Assembly: GCA_964419935.1 (NCBI GenBank)
Contig: CAYQQJ010000007.1
Location: 62,001-126,000 of the forward strand
Direction: 5' to 3'
DNA length: 64,000 bases
DNA from: CAYQQJ01 sp964419935
GTDB taxonomy: Bacteria; Pseudomonadota; Gammaproteobacteria; Pseudomonadales; Cellvibrionaceae
A model generated the notes under the pieces. It was given only the letters and a program-made list of their open reading frames with translations. It was not told where the DNA came from and ran no database searches. Made by a program: the position numbers and the translations under genes. Shown piece by piece: positions 43,861 through 53,493 of the stretch (positions are counted from its first letter, which is position 1; every line of letters begins with the position of its first letter).

Positions 43861-44163
43861 GTGCCTTTCCTCATGGTATATATTGGTTGGGTTGATTGGA
43901 CGGGTATTGTAACGGACCTGTGCCGGAAAGGGAGCGCTTTGGCAGCAAATTGACGAGAATGCGGCGCTGGTCGGGTTATTTCAGTGCTGGTAAGTAATCA
44001 CTTTGCGGAGCCAAACCGCAATATCCAGTGTCTGTATCCATAGTGGCCGTGAGTCGCGTCTGGGCTGCGGTGGTTCCCACAAGGTGCTTCTCAAGAGGAT
44101 GGCTCTCAAGAAGATCCATTCAGGACGGTCCATAAGGCGCTATTGATTGTGGTGGAGATAGCT

Positions 44164-44841
44164 ATGAAAAACAATTGCTCACCGCTGGTTCGTTTCGGGC
44201 TTTGCCTGGTGCTCGGCAATATGGCAAACCATGGGCTGGCTGAAGAACTGTATATGGAACATGAACGGCACGGCGCCTGGGAGCTAACGCTTGAGGCAGT
44301 GCATCTTGGCAGTGACAGTTTCAGCGGCTTGATTGAGCCGGTGATTGAGACCGACAGCGGTGCCGGCTGGGGAACGAGTATTGGGTACAATTTTACCAAT
44401 CAGTTCCTGTTGAACATGTCCGTTATCAGTGCCAGCCCCGATTACCAGATCCAGCTCAATACCGCCGATGGCGATCGCACCGTCAGCGGAGAACTCGATT
44501 TCATGAGTACCCATTTCAGCGGTACCTGGCATTTCCGGCCGGAAGGCTTGACGCCCTTCGTCACCCTGGGTGCGGGGTGGACGACGGTGGACACCAACAT
44601 ACCCAGCCGCGCGCCGCAGACGGATTGCTGGTGGGATCCCTGGTGGGGCTATTCCTGTGCCAACTATTACCCCACGCACAGTGAGACGAGCGCCTCAGTA
44701 AGTGCGGCCCTCGGCATGCGCTGGGACTTCCATAAACGTTTCTTTGCCCGGGTCAGCTACGGCAAGCTCTGGTTTGACGTGGACGGCGATGGCAGTGCGG
44801 CGCCAGGTATTGCTCGGCTCGAGATCGGGTTCAGGCGCTAG
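44164..44841 (+). CDS. outer membrane beta-barrel protein (OmpW-like)
   Basis: This 225-residue protein has a signal peptide ending near GLAEE. It is followed by an eight-strand-type barrel: WELTLEAVHLG, GWGTSIGYNFTNQFLLNMSVI, TVSGELDFMSTHFSGTWHF, LTPFVTLGAGWTTVDTN and the terminal ARLEIGFRR. A Trp/Cys-rich loop (TDCWWDPWWGYSCANYYP) is unusual and probably faces outside. The ATG at 44164 was preferred for GGAG upstream. The terminal residues deviate from the usual C-terminal Phe. The stop TAG opens a small palindrome that matches the ends of the family D element. Confidence 0.8.
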   Translation: MKNNCSPLVRFGLCLVLGNMANHGLAEELYMEHERHGAWELTLEAVHLGSDSFSGLIEPVIETDSGAGWGTSIGYNFTNQFLLNMSVISASPDYQIQLNTADGDRTVSGELDFMSTHFSGTWHFRPEGLTPFVTLGAGWTTVDTNIPSRAPQTDCWWDPWWGYSCANYYPTHSETSASVSAALGMRWDFHKRFFARVSYGKLWFDVDGDGSAAPGIARLEIGFRR

Positions 44842-44856
44842 TGTAGGCCTACGCTA
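44839..44856. repeat. palindrome resembling the two joined ends of family D (D2)
   Basis: TAGTGTAGGCCTACGCTA is an 18-base palindrome with one mismatched pair. Its left half is identical to the terminal 9 bases of the family D element at 24952, and its right half is the other end with one change. As there, TAG is the stop codon of the preceding gene and is preceded by CGC. Confidence 0.5.
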
Positions 44857-45017
44857 GGGTGAGTTGTTGGGTTGCCTGAATTGGAACCCTGTTGTTATGA
44901 TGACCCCCTTTTTTTCGATGCAGCGCTCCAGGGATTTCCAACGGCGTTTGCCTCGGCCGTGGACCTGCTCCATCACGGGCAGGCATGCCATTCAAACAAC
45001 TGACAGAAGATTAGATT

Positions 45018-45743
45018 ATGGCCACATTATTGTTTTATCAGGAACCCGTCGCACTCAACCGGGAAGAGCACAAAAATCTGCGCTTGAAAAAGCAGGACAA
45101 CGTGGCCTTCGCGCAGAATGTAAACTCTGTTCCTGTGGCGGGTTTTGAATTTTTCGAAGCCAGTCGCGAGCTGCCGGTTCTTTTCACCAAGGACAATAGC
45201 GGTGACTTTATTCCAGTCGCACTGTTGTCTCTGAAGCCAGAAGGCAACAGCCTCGGTAACCAGTGGGGCGATGTTTACATGCCCGCCTTCATTCGCCGCT
45301 ACCCGTTTGCTTTGTCGAGTGACGGCACAGTAATTTTCGACAAGCAGGCGCCGCACCTGCAGGAAAAGGAAGGCGATCGTTTGTTCAACGAGGAAAACGG
45401 CGAAAACACTGAAACCTTGGATTCGCTGGCTAAATTCCTCAACCATATGGATCAGCAGTACAAAGCGACACATGAATTCAGCAAGGCATTTGCCAAGCTG
45501 GATCTGTTTGAGCCGTTTAACGTGCAGGTCAATGTGGAAGACGGCAAGCCGGTTCGGTTGAACAGCCTGTTCGTGATCAGCGAGAAAAAGCTGCACGATC
45601 TGCCTGACGCGGAAATTACCGAATTCTTCAAGAAAGGCTGGTTGGCCTGGGCCTATGCACACCTGCATTCACTCAGCGCAGTTGGACGTGTGGCACGGCG
45701 TGACCGGGATGCCGCTCCTGCAGCAGCCACTGAAGCAGAATAG
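45018..45743 (+). CDS. SapC family protein
   Basis: This 241-residue soluble protein of the SapC family was named after a Campylobacter S-layer locus; it is widespread in marine Proteobacteria and of unclear function. Characteristic segments are PVALNREEHKNLRLK, PVLFTKDNSGDFIPVALLSLKPEGN, YMPAFIRRYPFAL and GWLAWAYAHLHSL. In many genomes sapC lies near TonB-dependent receptor or tryptophan halogenase genes, but neither is present here. The Ala/Glu tail after residue 225 looks disordered. Confidence 0.9.
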   Translation: MATLLFYQEPVALNREEHKNLRLKKQDNVAFAQNVNSVPVAGFEFFEASRELPVLFTKDNSGDFIPVALLSLKPEGNSLGNQWGDVYMPAFIRRYPFALSSDGTVIFDKQAPHLQEKEGDRLFNEENGENTETLDSLAKFLNHMDQQYKATHEFSKAFAKLDLFEPFNVQVNVEDGKPVRLNSLFVISEKKLHDLPDAEITEFFKKGWLAWAYAHLHSLSAVGRVARRDRDAAPAAATEAE

Positions 45744-45792
45744 CGTTCAACCCAGTAGGTGAATGAACCCTCGAGCGGGGTTCATGGAATAC

Positions 45793-45817
45793 CTGCAGTG
45801 ACGCAAGGTCACTGCAG
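45793..45817. terminator. hairpin between sapC and rhlE
   Basis: CTGCAGTGAC (45793-45802) pairs perfectly with GTCACTGCAG (45808-45817) around GCAAG, 50 bp after the sapC stop and 73 bp beyond the rhlE stop. A pyrimidine-rich stretch and AT-rich TTAATTA palindromes follow to 45880. It probably ends transcripts of the convergent genes. Confidence 0.6.
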
Positions 45818-45889
45818 TCTTGCTCCTTCCCTTTCCCTTCTTCCTTTAATTAGCTAATTAATTACCTATTAATTAACTACCGACGGCCA

Positions 45890-47326
45890 CTAACGCTGAT
45901 TGCCGTTGTCCCGTGAGCGATTGCCATTGGGGCGGCTGTCTCCGGTACGAGCGCCGGCGGGTCGATTCGACGGCCTGCGGCGTCTGACAATCGGCGCATC
46001 TCCGGCGTTATTGTCGCGCGCAGCCCGTTGACGTGAATTGCCCGTGGCTTTGGCGCCTGCGCCTTCCGTGCGATTGCGGTTTTCCGAGCGACGGTTATCC
46101 TGCGGTTTGGGCGCACCACTGCCGGCAGGACGCGAGCGCTTTGGCCGGGAACCCGGTGCACCGCGACCGCCCAAGACCGACTCGGGCAAATTGTGCTGTG
46201 GCTCAAAACCATTAATATCATCACGGGTAAGCTTGCGCTTGATCAGGTTTTCAATATCGCGCAGTTGTTTGAATTCATCGGCGCTGACCAGTGAAATGGC
46301 CTTGCCTTTGGCGCCGGCGCGACCTGTACGGCCAATGCGGTGTACATAGTCTTCCGGCACGTTGGGCAGGTCGAAGTTCACCACCTGAGGCAGTTGTTCA
46401 ATATCCAACCCGCGGGCGGCTATGTCCGTGGCGATCAGAATCGATACGCGACCGCGTTTGAAGTCTTCCAGTGCCTTGGTGCGAGCTGCCTGGCTCTTGT
46501 TGCCGTGAATTGCCGTTGCGCGAATACCGTCCCGAGCCAGCACAGTAACCAACTTGTTGGCGCCGTGCTTGGTGCGACTGAAAACCAGCGCCTGGCGCCA
46601 GTCCCGGGTGCGGATCAGGTGACTCAGCAACTCTGCCTTGCGCGCCTTGTCCACCGGATGAATCCATTGTTGAACATTGTCGGCGGTGGCATTGCGCGGC
46701 GCGACATCAATTTCCACGGGATCATTCAGAAGGCCCTTGGCCAGCTCCCGGATTTCTCCGGAAAAAGTGGCGGAAAACAGCAGGTTCTGACGCTTGGCAG
46801 GCAGCAGCGACAGGATTCTGCGAATGTCGCGAATGAAGCCCATATCCAGCATGCGGTCCGCTTCGTCCAATACCAGAATTTCCAGGTCGTCGAAGCGCAC
46901 CGCATTTTGGTTGTACAAGTCCATGAGCCGGCCGGGTGTGGCAACCAGTACGTCGGCACCGCGGCGCAGCCGCATCATTTGCGGGTTGATCTTCACGCCG
47001 CCGAAAACGACGCTGGAGCTCAAGCGCAAATGTTTGCCATAGGTTGCCACGCTGTCACTGACCTGGGCGGCCAGTTCCCGGGTGGGAGTCAGCACCAGTG
47101 CGCGCACCTGGTTGGCGCGAGCGGGTTGGCCCGCGTCGAGAAGCTGCAGCAACGGCAAGGTAAAGCCGGCGGTTTTACCGGTACCGGTTTGAGCCGCGGC
47201 CATAAGGTCGCGGCCGCCCAGCACGGCGGGAATGGCCTGGGCTTGAATGGGTGATGCTTGGGTGTAGCCCTTTTCGCGCACAGCACGAAGCAAGGACTCG
47301 GATAAACCGAGAGAATCAAAAGACAT
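45890..47326 (-). CDS. rhlE: DEAD-box ATP-dependent RNA helicase RhlE
   Basis: This helicase has about 478 residues and all core motifs: Q motif (YTQASPIQAQAIP), motif I AAQTGTGKTAGF, PTRELAAQ, VLDEADRMLDMGF, SATF, and in the second domain ATDIAARGLDIEQL and HRIGRTGRAG. The C-terminal 110 residues are Arg/Gly/Asn-rich and probably bind RNA and promote cold or ribosome-assembly functions. The ATG at 47326 (MSFDSLGLSESLLRAV) matches the family start; the frame is open 14 codons upstream. The 317 bp between its start and the mutarotase stop hold no gene and could form a long leader. Confidence 0.95.
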   Translation of the reverse strand: MSFDSLGLSESLLRAVREKGYTQASPIQAQAIPAVLGGRDLMAAAQTGTGKTAGFTLPLLQLLDAGQPARANQVRALVLTPTRELAAQVSDSVATYGKHLRLSSSVVFGGVKINPQMMRLRRGADVLVATPGRLMDLYNQNAVRFDDLEILVLDEADRMLDMGFIRDIRRILSLLPAKRQNLLFSATFSGEIRELAKGLLNDPVEIDVAPRNATADNVQQWIHPVDKARKAELLSHLIRTRDWRQALVFSRTKHGANKLVTVLARDGIRATAIHGNKSQAARTKALEDFKRGRVSILIATDIAARGLDIEQLPQVVNFDLPNVPEDYVHRIGRTGRAGAKGKAISLVSADEFKQLRDIENLIKRKLTRDDINGFEPQHNLPESVLGGRGAPGSRPKRSRPAGSGAPKPQDNRRSENRNRTEGAGAKATGNSRQRAARDNNAGDAPIVRRRRPSNRPAGARTGDSRPNGNRSRDNGNQR

Positions 47327-47643
47327 GAATAGTATGCTCGATGGGACTGCGGCCGCCTGTAAGGCCAACAGTCGAATAAAAGATGCGCAACCAGAAGAGT
47401 GAAACCGAGAGCAAAAAACTGCACCGGTTCACCAAAAGGGGGTTCCCGCAATCGAGGTGCGACGCAGGGATATCCGAAGGCGTGTGACTCTGGAATAATC
47501 GAGAGTGGTGCAAATGATTTGAGCCAGTGTTACAGGCTCAGTTCAGGGTTGGCGATGTGAAGAATAGCACGTCTGGCCGGGCTTGTCGCAGAAGATATGT
47601 GACGTTGTATAAAAAAACAGCAGACCAATGCGCCGGCCAAACC

Positions 47644-48513
47644 TTAGCGCTGGACCTCCAGTGGCAGAGCTGCCAGCGTTTGGCTGCCTCGCCACCGTTG
47701 GCCGCGCTCGAGCTGAACCGGCTCCATGACACTGGCTGCCTCCACGCACAACATGGCCTGATATTCGTCGTCTGCCATGTCAGCCATTGCGGTACTGCCT
47801 TCGCGCCATGGGTTCCACACCACGGTGTCGACAAAGCCTTCGCTGTTTATGGCGGTGTGTTGTGTCGGGCTGGAGAGGGTCAGGGTGTCATGGGCGCCGG
47901 TATACACCCGGTCGAGAGGCCCGCGGCACTGAACATAAGCGGCCTCGTCCAGGGCTTCCTGGTTGCCGGCATTCTTATCGATATAGCCGCGTCCTTGCAG
48001 TCCATCAAGCCGCGTCCTGTCGATATCGCCGATGGCAAAATAGGTGTGAAGAGCGCTGGTAAAACTGAAGGGTGAGCTGTCGGTGTTATGAATTTCCAAC
48101 GCCATTTCCAGCTGGTTATCCCGCAAGGTCACAATGAAATCGGCACGGAATTCGTGAGGCCAGAGTGCCCGGGTAACGTCATTGCTGCGCAAGCTCAGGA
48201 CGACTTCGGCTGCGCCGTCAGGCAAAGTTTGCCGACGGGTTTCTCGCCACACTTGAATGCGGGCGAACCCATGTTTGGTTAAAGGTCCGCGGTCTGCAAA
48301 TTGCGGAAAAATCACCGGTACGCCACCGCGCAACGCGGTGCCATCTCCATAGCGGGCTTCGCTGCTGACAAACAATTGCTCCTGCGTGCGCATCGCCGGT
48401 TGCCAGGAAACAACGTGAGCGCCATAGAGAAGAATACGCGCTTGGGCGCCACCTTCGCTTGTCAGGGTGATGCTGTCTTTGGCGTCTGTGGTGCTTGCGC
48501 TGAATGCGGGCAT
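47644..48513 (-). CDS. D-hexose-6-phosphate mutarotase (YeaD-like aldose epimerase)
   Basis: This 289-residue beta-sandwich enzyme interconverts alpha and beta anomers of glucose-6-phosphate. Family markers are YGAHVVSWQP, LRGGVPVIFPQFADRG, HGFARIQVW, the catalytic His in ALHTYFAIGD and the catalytic Glu in LCVEAASV. It resembles YeaD rather than GalM. ATG 48513 is preceded by AGAGAAATAGCC. It lies just before the exopolysaccharide locus but on the other strand. Confidence 0.93.
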   Translation of the reverse strand: MPAFSASTTDAKDSITLTSEGGAQARILLYGAHVVSWQPAMRTQEQLFVSSEARYGDGTALRGGVPVIFPQFADRGPLTKHGFARIQVWRETRRQTLPDGAAEVVLSLRSNDVTRALWPHEFRADFIVTLRDNQLEMALEIHNTDSSPFSFTSALHTYFAIGDIDRTRLDGLQGRGYIDKNAGNQEALDEAAYVQCRGPLDRVYTGAHDTLTLSSPTQHTAINSEGFVDTVVWNPWREGSTAMADMADDEYQAMLCVEAASVMEPVQLERGQRWRGSQTLAALPLEVQR

Positions 48514-48845
48514 GGCTATTTCTCTGGCAGGGTTGAGTCAGTGCATGATAACGGAATTCACCATTATTGGCAGCCGTAGCGCCTTACAGCGAAATGCGTC
48601 ATTTCGTGTAGAAAATACAAAATATCGCCGCAACCCCTCAGCGAACAAATCCGGGTCCCTGCGCAGCTTCGCCGGATGCGATTGAGGTGGAACTGTGAAC
48701 GATAATTGCAGAGGTTGAGTTAAACGCAGAACCAACGGGCCAAAGAATTGAAAACGCTACCGATACATCAAGCCGCGCTCATCTTGTGTTGCCTCCCGGC
48801 TGCACCCTCAGTGGGCGCAAGCGGATTGGCGGGTGCAACACACTC
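48514..48845. other. intergenic region before the exopolysaccharide locus
   Basis: These 332 bp between the divergent mutarotase gene and the first glycosyltransferase hold no supported gene, repeat or terminator. They are presumed to carry the promoters of both, but no confident -35/-10 pair was picked. Confidence 0.4.
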
Positions 48846-50144
48846 ATGAAAATAGCCTACCTGACCAATTGTTTCGGGATTCAGTCTCACACATTCATTC
48901 GCCGGGAAATTGCCGAGCTGAACAGTCTCGGCATAGCGGTGGAGCTGTTCGGCATTCGCAGGGAGACCTCGGAAAAGCTCACCGCTGACGAGCGCGAACT
49001 GGTGCAGCCCACCCGGTATCTCTACCCGGTCAATCTGCTTCGTCTTGTTGGCTTGCACCTATGCATGGCTGTGGCAACGCCCCAGCGCTACTGGCCGACC
49101 TTGTGGATTGCCCTGACCAACAGCGAGCGCAAAATTTCTCGCCGGCTGAAGCTGATTTACCATTTTCTTATCGCCCCCGCACTTGCGCAGCAGATCAAGG
49201 CCAGTGGCGTCAGCCACATTCACGCACATTTTCTCAATGTCTCAAGCACAATGGCGATGTATGCCTCGCTGCTGACGGGTATCCCCTATAGCGTGACTGT
49301 GCATTCCGCGGGAACCCGGAATGCGGCCCATATTATTGGCATCTCGATGAAACTGCGCCACGCGCAGTTTCTCATCATGATCTCCCGCTACAACATCGAT
49401 TACTTTGACGCGATTTATCCCTGCCGTGACAAGTCCACGGTCATTCGCTGCGGTATGGATCTGGCCGCCTATCCCTTTCGCGAACCCGCCTGCTATCTGG
49501 AACAGGAAGCCGCTCGTGCCGCTCCCTCGGTGATGGCGGTTGGTCGCATGGTGGAGAAAAAAGGCTTTCTTTACTTGCTGGAAGCCGCGCACCAGCTGCG
49601 GCAACGGGAGGTGGACTTCATCGTCAACATACTCGGCACAGGCCCGATGGAAGAAACGTTGAAAGCCAAAGTGGCGGATCTCGATATTCAAAACCAGATC
49701 AACTTTTTTGGCCCGGCATCCACTGCTGAAGTTCGCGAAAGTATGTTGGCCGCCAGTGTCGTCGTGGTCCCCTCCGTCACCAGCGCCTCTGGCGAAATGG
49801 AAGGTATACCCGTGGTGCTGATGGAAGCCATGGCGTTGGGCGTGCCGGTTGTTGCAACACGTCATTCCGGTATCCCGGAGCTGGTGCGCAATGGCGACAC
49901 AGGTGTTGTGGTTGAGGAAAAAGACTCAGCGGGGCTGGCATTAGCCTTGCAGGCATTTTTGGAAAATAGAGAGATTCATAATGGAGAAGTCAGTGGTGCC
50001 AGCGCGGACCTATCGCAACGGTTGGTAAGGGCGCGGGCACTGATAGAAACGGAATTCAACATCTCTGTCGTTGCCCGCCAACGCCAAGCGCTTTTTTTAC
50101 ACTATCAGAATATCTCTGAGCAGGTTCAGAGTGTTTCTGGATAA
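48846..50144 (+). CDS. GT4-family glycosyltransferase
   Basis: This 432-residue GT-B enzyme begins MKIAYLTNCFGIQSHTFIRREI, as in colanic-acid-type glycosyltransferases. A donor-site block in the C-terminal half, MAVGRMVEKKGFLYLLEAA, is followed by IPVVLMEAMALGVPVVATRHSGIPELV with the E-x7-E motif that binds the nucleotide sugar. It probably adds a sugar to the lipid-linked exopolysaccharide repeat on the cytoplasmic face. The ATG at 48846 was chosen by the family N-terminus, as no strong ribosome site is visible. It is the first gene of a long plus-strand series. Confidence 0.9.
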   Translation: MKIAYLTNCFGIQSHTFIRREIAELNSLGIAVELFGIRRETSEKLTADERELVQPTRYLYPVNLLRLVGLHLCMAVATPQRYWPTLWIALTNSERKISRRLKLIYHFLIAPALAQQIKASGVSHIHAHFLNVSSTMAMYASLLTGIPYSVTVHSAGTRNAAHIIGISMKLRHAQFLIMISRYNIDYFDAIYPCRDKSTVIRCGMDLAAYPFREPACYLEQEAARAAPSVMAVGRMVEKKGFLYLLEAAHQLRQREVDFIVNILGTGPMEETLKAKVADLDIQNQINFFGPASTAEVRESMLAASVVVVPSVTSASGEMEGIPVVLMEAMALGVPVVATRHSGIPELVRNGDTGVVVEEKDSAGLALALQAFLENREIHNGEVSGASADLSQRLVRARALIETEFNISVVARQRQALFLHYQNISEQVQSVSG

Positions 50145-50161
50145 TCAGGAAAATCTGCACC

Positions 50162-51073
50162 ATGGATCTGACAGTCATTATCCCGTCGTACAACTCTGCA
50201 GCTACCATTGCGGATACTTTGAACGCGCTCGAGCTTCAGGTCGCGTCCCTGGATTCGCCATTTCACTACGAAATTCTGGTGGTTGATTGTTCGGATGACA
50301 ATAGCGTCGAACAGGTGGTTGCCAAGTTCAGCAAAGCCACCTGCCTGCGGCGGGACATCCGTTTCAATCCCGGTGAAGGCCGTAACATTGGTGCCCGCGC
50401 CGCCGCTGGAGAACTGCTGCTATTCGTGGATGCCGATGTGATACTCGAGGGGTCTGCGCTAAAAAATAGCTGGGACTTTTATCGTCAGGGCAACCACTTG
50501 TTCGGCGGCGCATTGGAGCTCAATGAGCAACACGATACGACTGTGGCGTCCTATCTGGAACATTGGTTTTTCAATCATGAATCCCAGCGCCACAGGCCTG
50601 TGTGCAACCGCGCCAATCTGAGCTCCGCGTTGATGGCCGTGCAGCGAAAACTGTTCCTCGACGCGGGCGGCTTCTCCGACATTCCGCGAATGCAAGACAC
50701 TGAAATTACAGAGCGTCTCCGACGCCAGGGCGTCAAAGTTCGTTTTGCTCCGGCAGTGGTAGGGTTCCAGATTCAGGACTCCCCGATGAAGAAGGTTTTG
50801 AGGAAAATATTCATCAACGGACAGAACCTGTATTCGATTCGCTATAAATCCGACATGTCTCTCGGTAAAAAGCTGCTGTTCATTGCGCTCTTGCCCTTGA
50901 TGGCACTCTTCAAGGTGGGGCGAATTATTTGTCGCCAACTGCGCTACCAGAACCTGCGCAAGCGCTGCATCACCATCCTGTTGGTGCCCTTGTTGTTGGT
51001 ATCCGGCATTTATTGGATGCTCGGGTTCTATTACGGCATTTTATTCAATCGAGGAATCAGTCAGCAACGGTAG
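50162..51073 (+). CDS. GT2-family glycosyltransferase
   Basis: This 303-residue GT-A enzyme has the nucleotide-sugar site LTVIIPSYNSAATI, EILVVDCSDD and the metal-binding LLFVDADVILEG (about 85-96). The ED-type catalytic region is RMQDTEITERLRRQG. A C-terminal pair of hydrophobic segments (about 240-295) probably anchors it to the membrane. AGGAAAATC lies before the ATG, 17 bp after the preceding stop. Confidence 0.9.
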   Translation: MDLTVIIPSYNSAATIADTLNALELQVASLDSPFHYEILVVDCSDDNSVEQVVAKFSKATCLRRDIRFNPGEGRNIGARAAAGELLLFVDADVILEGSALKNSWDFYRQGNHLFGGALELNEQHDTTVASYLEHWFFNHESQRHRPVCNRANLSSALMAVQRKLFLDAGGFSDIPRMQDTEITERLRRQGVKVRFAPAVVGFQIQDSPMKKVLRKIFINGQNLYSIRYKSDMSLGKKLLFIALLPLMALFKVGRIICRQLRYQNLRKRCITILLVPLLLVSGIYWMLGFYYGILFNRGISQQR

Positions 51074-51105
51074 CTGGTTTCCATAAACCGAACAAAGGTG
51101 ATGAA

Positions 51106-51987
51106 GTGAGAAAAGGAATCATACTGGCGGGGGGAAGCGGAACGCGTCTCTACCCCTTGACCATGGTTGTCAGCAAACAGCTTATGCCCGTATATGATAA
51201 GCCGATGATCTACTACCCACTTGCAACCTTGATGCAGGCGGGCATACGCGAGGTGCTCGTTATCAGCACACCGGACGAGTTGCCACGCTTTCAGGAACTG
51301 CTCGGAACCGGCAGTCAATGGGGCATCAATATAGACTATGCGGTTCAACCTGCGCCGGAAGGTCTGGCACAGGCGTTTATCATCGGCCGGGAGTTTCTCG
51401 ACGGCAATCCCGCCGTACTGGTACTTGGTGACAATCTTTTCTATGGCCACGAGCTGGTGAAATCCCTGCGCCAGGCCAACCAGCGGTTGCAAGGGGCGAC
51501 CGTGTTCGGTTACCACGTGTCCAACCCTCAGGCCTACGGGGTCGTTGAGTTCGACGCTGAGGGCAAGGTGCTATCCATTGAAGAAAAGCCGGCTAAACCC
51601 AAGTCCAATTACGCGGTGCCCGGCATTTATTTTTTCGATGAAAAGGTGGTGGAATATGCTGCATCTGTGAAACCTTCCGCCCGCGGCGAGCTGGAAATTA
51701 CTGAAGTCATTGAGCGTTATCTGCAGGCAGGAGAGCTTTGCGTCGAGGTCATGGGGCGAGGCAGTGCCTGGCTTGATACGGGGACGCACGACAGCCTGCT
51801 GGATGCGGCGCAGTTCATTGCCACGCTGGAAAAACGCCAGGGGCTCAAGGTCAACTGTCCTGAAGAAGTCGCCTATCGCTATGGGTTTATTGACGCTGCG
51901 CAGTTGCGGGATCTGGCTGCACCATTGAAAAAGAGTGGTTACGGTGAATATCTAATGGGGTTGTTGGAAACCCGGGTGTTCGCATGA
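51106..51987 (+). CDS. rfbA: glucose-1-phosphate thymidylyltransferase
   Basis: This 293-residue enzyme makes dTDP-glucose, the first step of dTDP-L-rhamnose synthesis. The N-terminus KGIILAGGSGTRLYPLT holds the nucleotide-binding loop. GDNLFYG and GRGSAWLDTGTHDSLLDAA are typical of RmlA. The start is a GTG at 51106 with AAAGGTG upstream; this gives the normal family length, whereas the open frame reaches 59 codons further into the preceding gene. It overlaps rfbC by four bases (ATGA). Confidence 0.97.
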   Translation: MRKGIILAGGSGTRLYPLTMVVSKQLMPVYDKPMIYYPLATLMQAGIREVLVISTPDELPRFQELLGTGSQWGINIDYAVQPAPEGLAQAFIIGREFLDGNPAVLVLGDNLFYGHELVKSLRQANQRLQGATVFGYHVSNPQAYGVVEFDAEGKVLSIEEKPAKPKSNYAVPGIYFFDEKVVEYAASVKPSARGELEITEVIERYLQAGELCVEVMGRGSAWLDTGTHDSLLDAAQFIATLEKRQGLKVNCPEEVAYRYGFIDAAQLRDLAAPLKKSGYGEYLMGLLETRVFA

Positions 51988-52532
51988 TCTTTGAAAGTAC
52001 GACCATTGCTGATGTGAAATTAATCAGCCCCCAGGTGCTCGGTGACGAGCGCGGATTTTTCATGGAAACTTTCCGCGAAAGCGAGTTCACTCGCCACTGT
52101 GGGGCTCGAGACTTCGTTCAGGAAAACCACAGCTTGTCCCGGCACGGCATTCTGCGCGGTTTGCACTATCAGATTCAGCAGCCACAGGGGAAGCTGGTTC
52201 GCGTTGTACAGGGAAAGGTCTTCGATGTTGCGGTGGATTTGCGCCGCAGTTCATCGACCTTTGGCCACTGGTTTGGTGTCGAACTCTCGGCGGAAAACAA
52301 ACTTCAGCTCTGGGTTCCGGAAGGCTTTGCCCATGGCTTTTACGTCATGAGTGACACAGCGGAATTTGTTTACAAGTGTACCGCTTACTATGCGCCAGAG
52401 CATGAGCGATGCCTGCATTGGAATGATGCGGAACTCGCGATTGAATGGCCGCTGGAAGTTGATCGACAACCGCAGGTATCTGACAAGGATGCTGCTGGGT
52501 GCGCATGGGCGCAGGCCGAAAAATTTGCCTGA
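51984..52532 (+). CDS. rfbC: dTDP-4-dehydrorhamnose 3,5-epimerase
   Basis: This 182-residue cupin-fold enzyme is the third step of dTDP-L-rhamnose synthesis. It has RGFFMETFRESEF, QENHSLSRHGILRGLHYQ with the catalytic His, VRVVQGKVFDVAVDLRRSS and WVPEGFAHGF. It starts inside the rfbA stop codon. Confidence 0.97.
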   Translation: MIFESTTIADVKLISPQVLGDERGFFMETFRESEFTRHCGARDFVQENHSLSRHGILRGLHYQIQQPQGKLVRVVQGKVFDVAVDLRRSSSTFGHWFGVELSAENKLQLWVPEGFAHGFYVMSDTAEFVYKCTAYYAPEHERCLHWNDAELAIEWPLEVDRQPQVSDKDAAGCAWAQAEKFA

Positions 52533-52606
52533 GAACGCCAGCGGTCACTGAATCTTTAACTGAGTTACTTCGAACTACTACCTGAATGGAAAGCTGGGAT
52601 GACTCC

Positions 52607-53467
52607 ATGAAACTGATGATCACGGGAGGAGGAGGGCAGCTGGCGTGGGAGCTTGAACGTTCCGCACCGGCGAATGCGGAGGTCACTTGCCTGGCACGAG
52701 CAGACCTCGATATTACGGATCGCGATGCGGTATTAGCCAAATTTGCCGAGTTGAAACCTCACACTGTGATCAATGCGGCTGCTTACACGGCGGTGGATAA
52801 AGCCGAGTCTGAGTCCGAGCGGGCCATGGCCGTCAATGGTCAGGCGGTGGGCTACCTGGCGGAAGCGTGCAGCACTCACAAGAGTTACCTGTTGCAGCTC
52901 TCCACGGATTTTGTTTTTGATGGTCGCAGCAATCAACCTTACGCTCCGGCTGACAAGGTGAATCCTCTTAATGTCTACGGCGCGACCAAGCTCGCGGGCG
53001 AACGGGCTCTGGCCAAACACATGCAGGGGAATTGGTGTGTGCTCCGCACCTCCTGGGTTCACTCTGCTCACGGCGGCAACTTTGTCAAAACCATGTTGCG
53101 CCTGATGACCGAAAAACCGGCTCTGACCATTGTCAGTGATCAAATCGGCACGCCTACCTGGGCTGCAGGTCTTGCAGAGGTTTGCTGGCAAATGGCCGAG
53201 CATCGAGTCGAAGGCAAATTCCACTGGAGCGACAGCGGTGTGGCCAGCTGGTATGACTTTGCCATCGCCATTCAGCTGTTGGGCCTGCAAAAAGGTTTGT
53301 TGAACAGTGCCATTCCCATTATTCCGGTGCGTACCACTCAATATCCCACCGCAGCGCAGCGGCCCCCATTCAGCGTGTTGGACAAATCCCAATTACTCGA
53401 TGCGCTGCCCACACTCAAACCCAAGCATTGGTTGTTGCAACTTTCCCGAATGCTTGACGAACTATAA
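52607..53467 (+). CDS. rfbD: dTDP-4-dehydrorhamnose reductase
   Basis: This 286-residue SDR-type reductase gives dTDP-L-rhamnose in the last step. MKLMITGGGGQLAWEL contains the nucleotide loop. VINAAAYTAVDKAESE, STDFVFDG and NVYGATKLAGE with Tyr and Lys follow. DQIGTPTWAAGLAEV is also typical. The start at 52607 was chosen for the family N-terminus over an ATG seven codons upstream. Confidence 0.96.
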   Translation: MKLMITGGGGQLAWELERSAPANAEVTCLARADLDITDRDAVLAKFAELKPHTVINAAAYTAVDKAESESERAMAVNGQAVGYLAEACSTHKSYLLQLSTDFVFDGRSNQPYAPADKVNPLNVYGATKLAGERALAKHMQGNWCVLRTSWVHSAHGGNFVKTMLRLMTEKPALTIVSDQIGTPTWAAGLAEVCWQMAEHRVEGKFHWSDSGVASWYDFAIAIQLLGLQKGLLNSAIPIIPVRTTQYPTAAQRPPFSVLDKSQLLDALPTLKPKHWLLQLSRMLDEL

Positions 53468-53493
53468 AGAGCGAAATTCTGACGAGGTATTTC

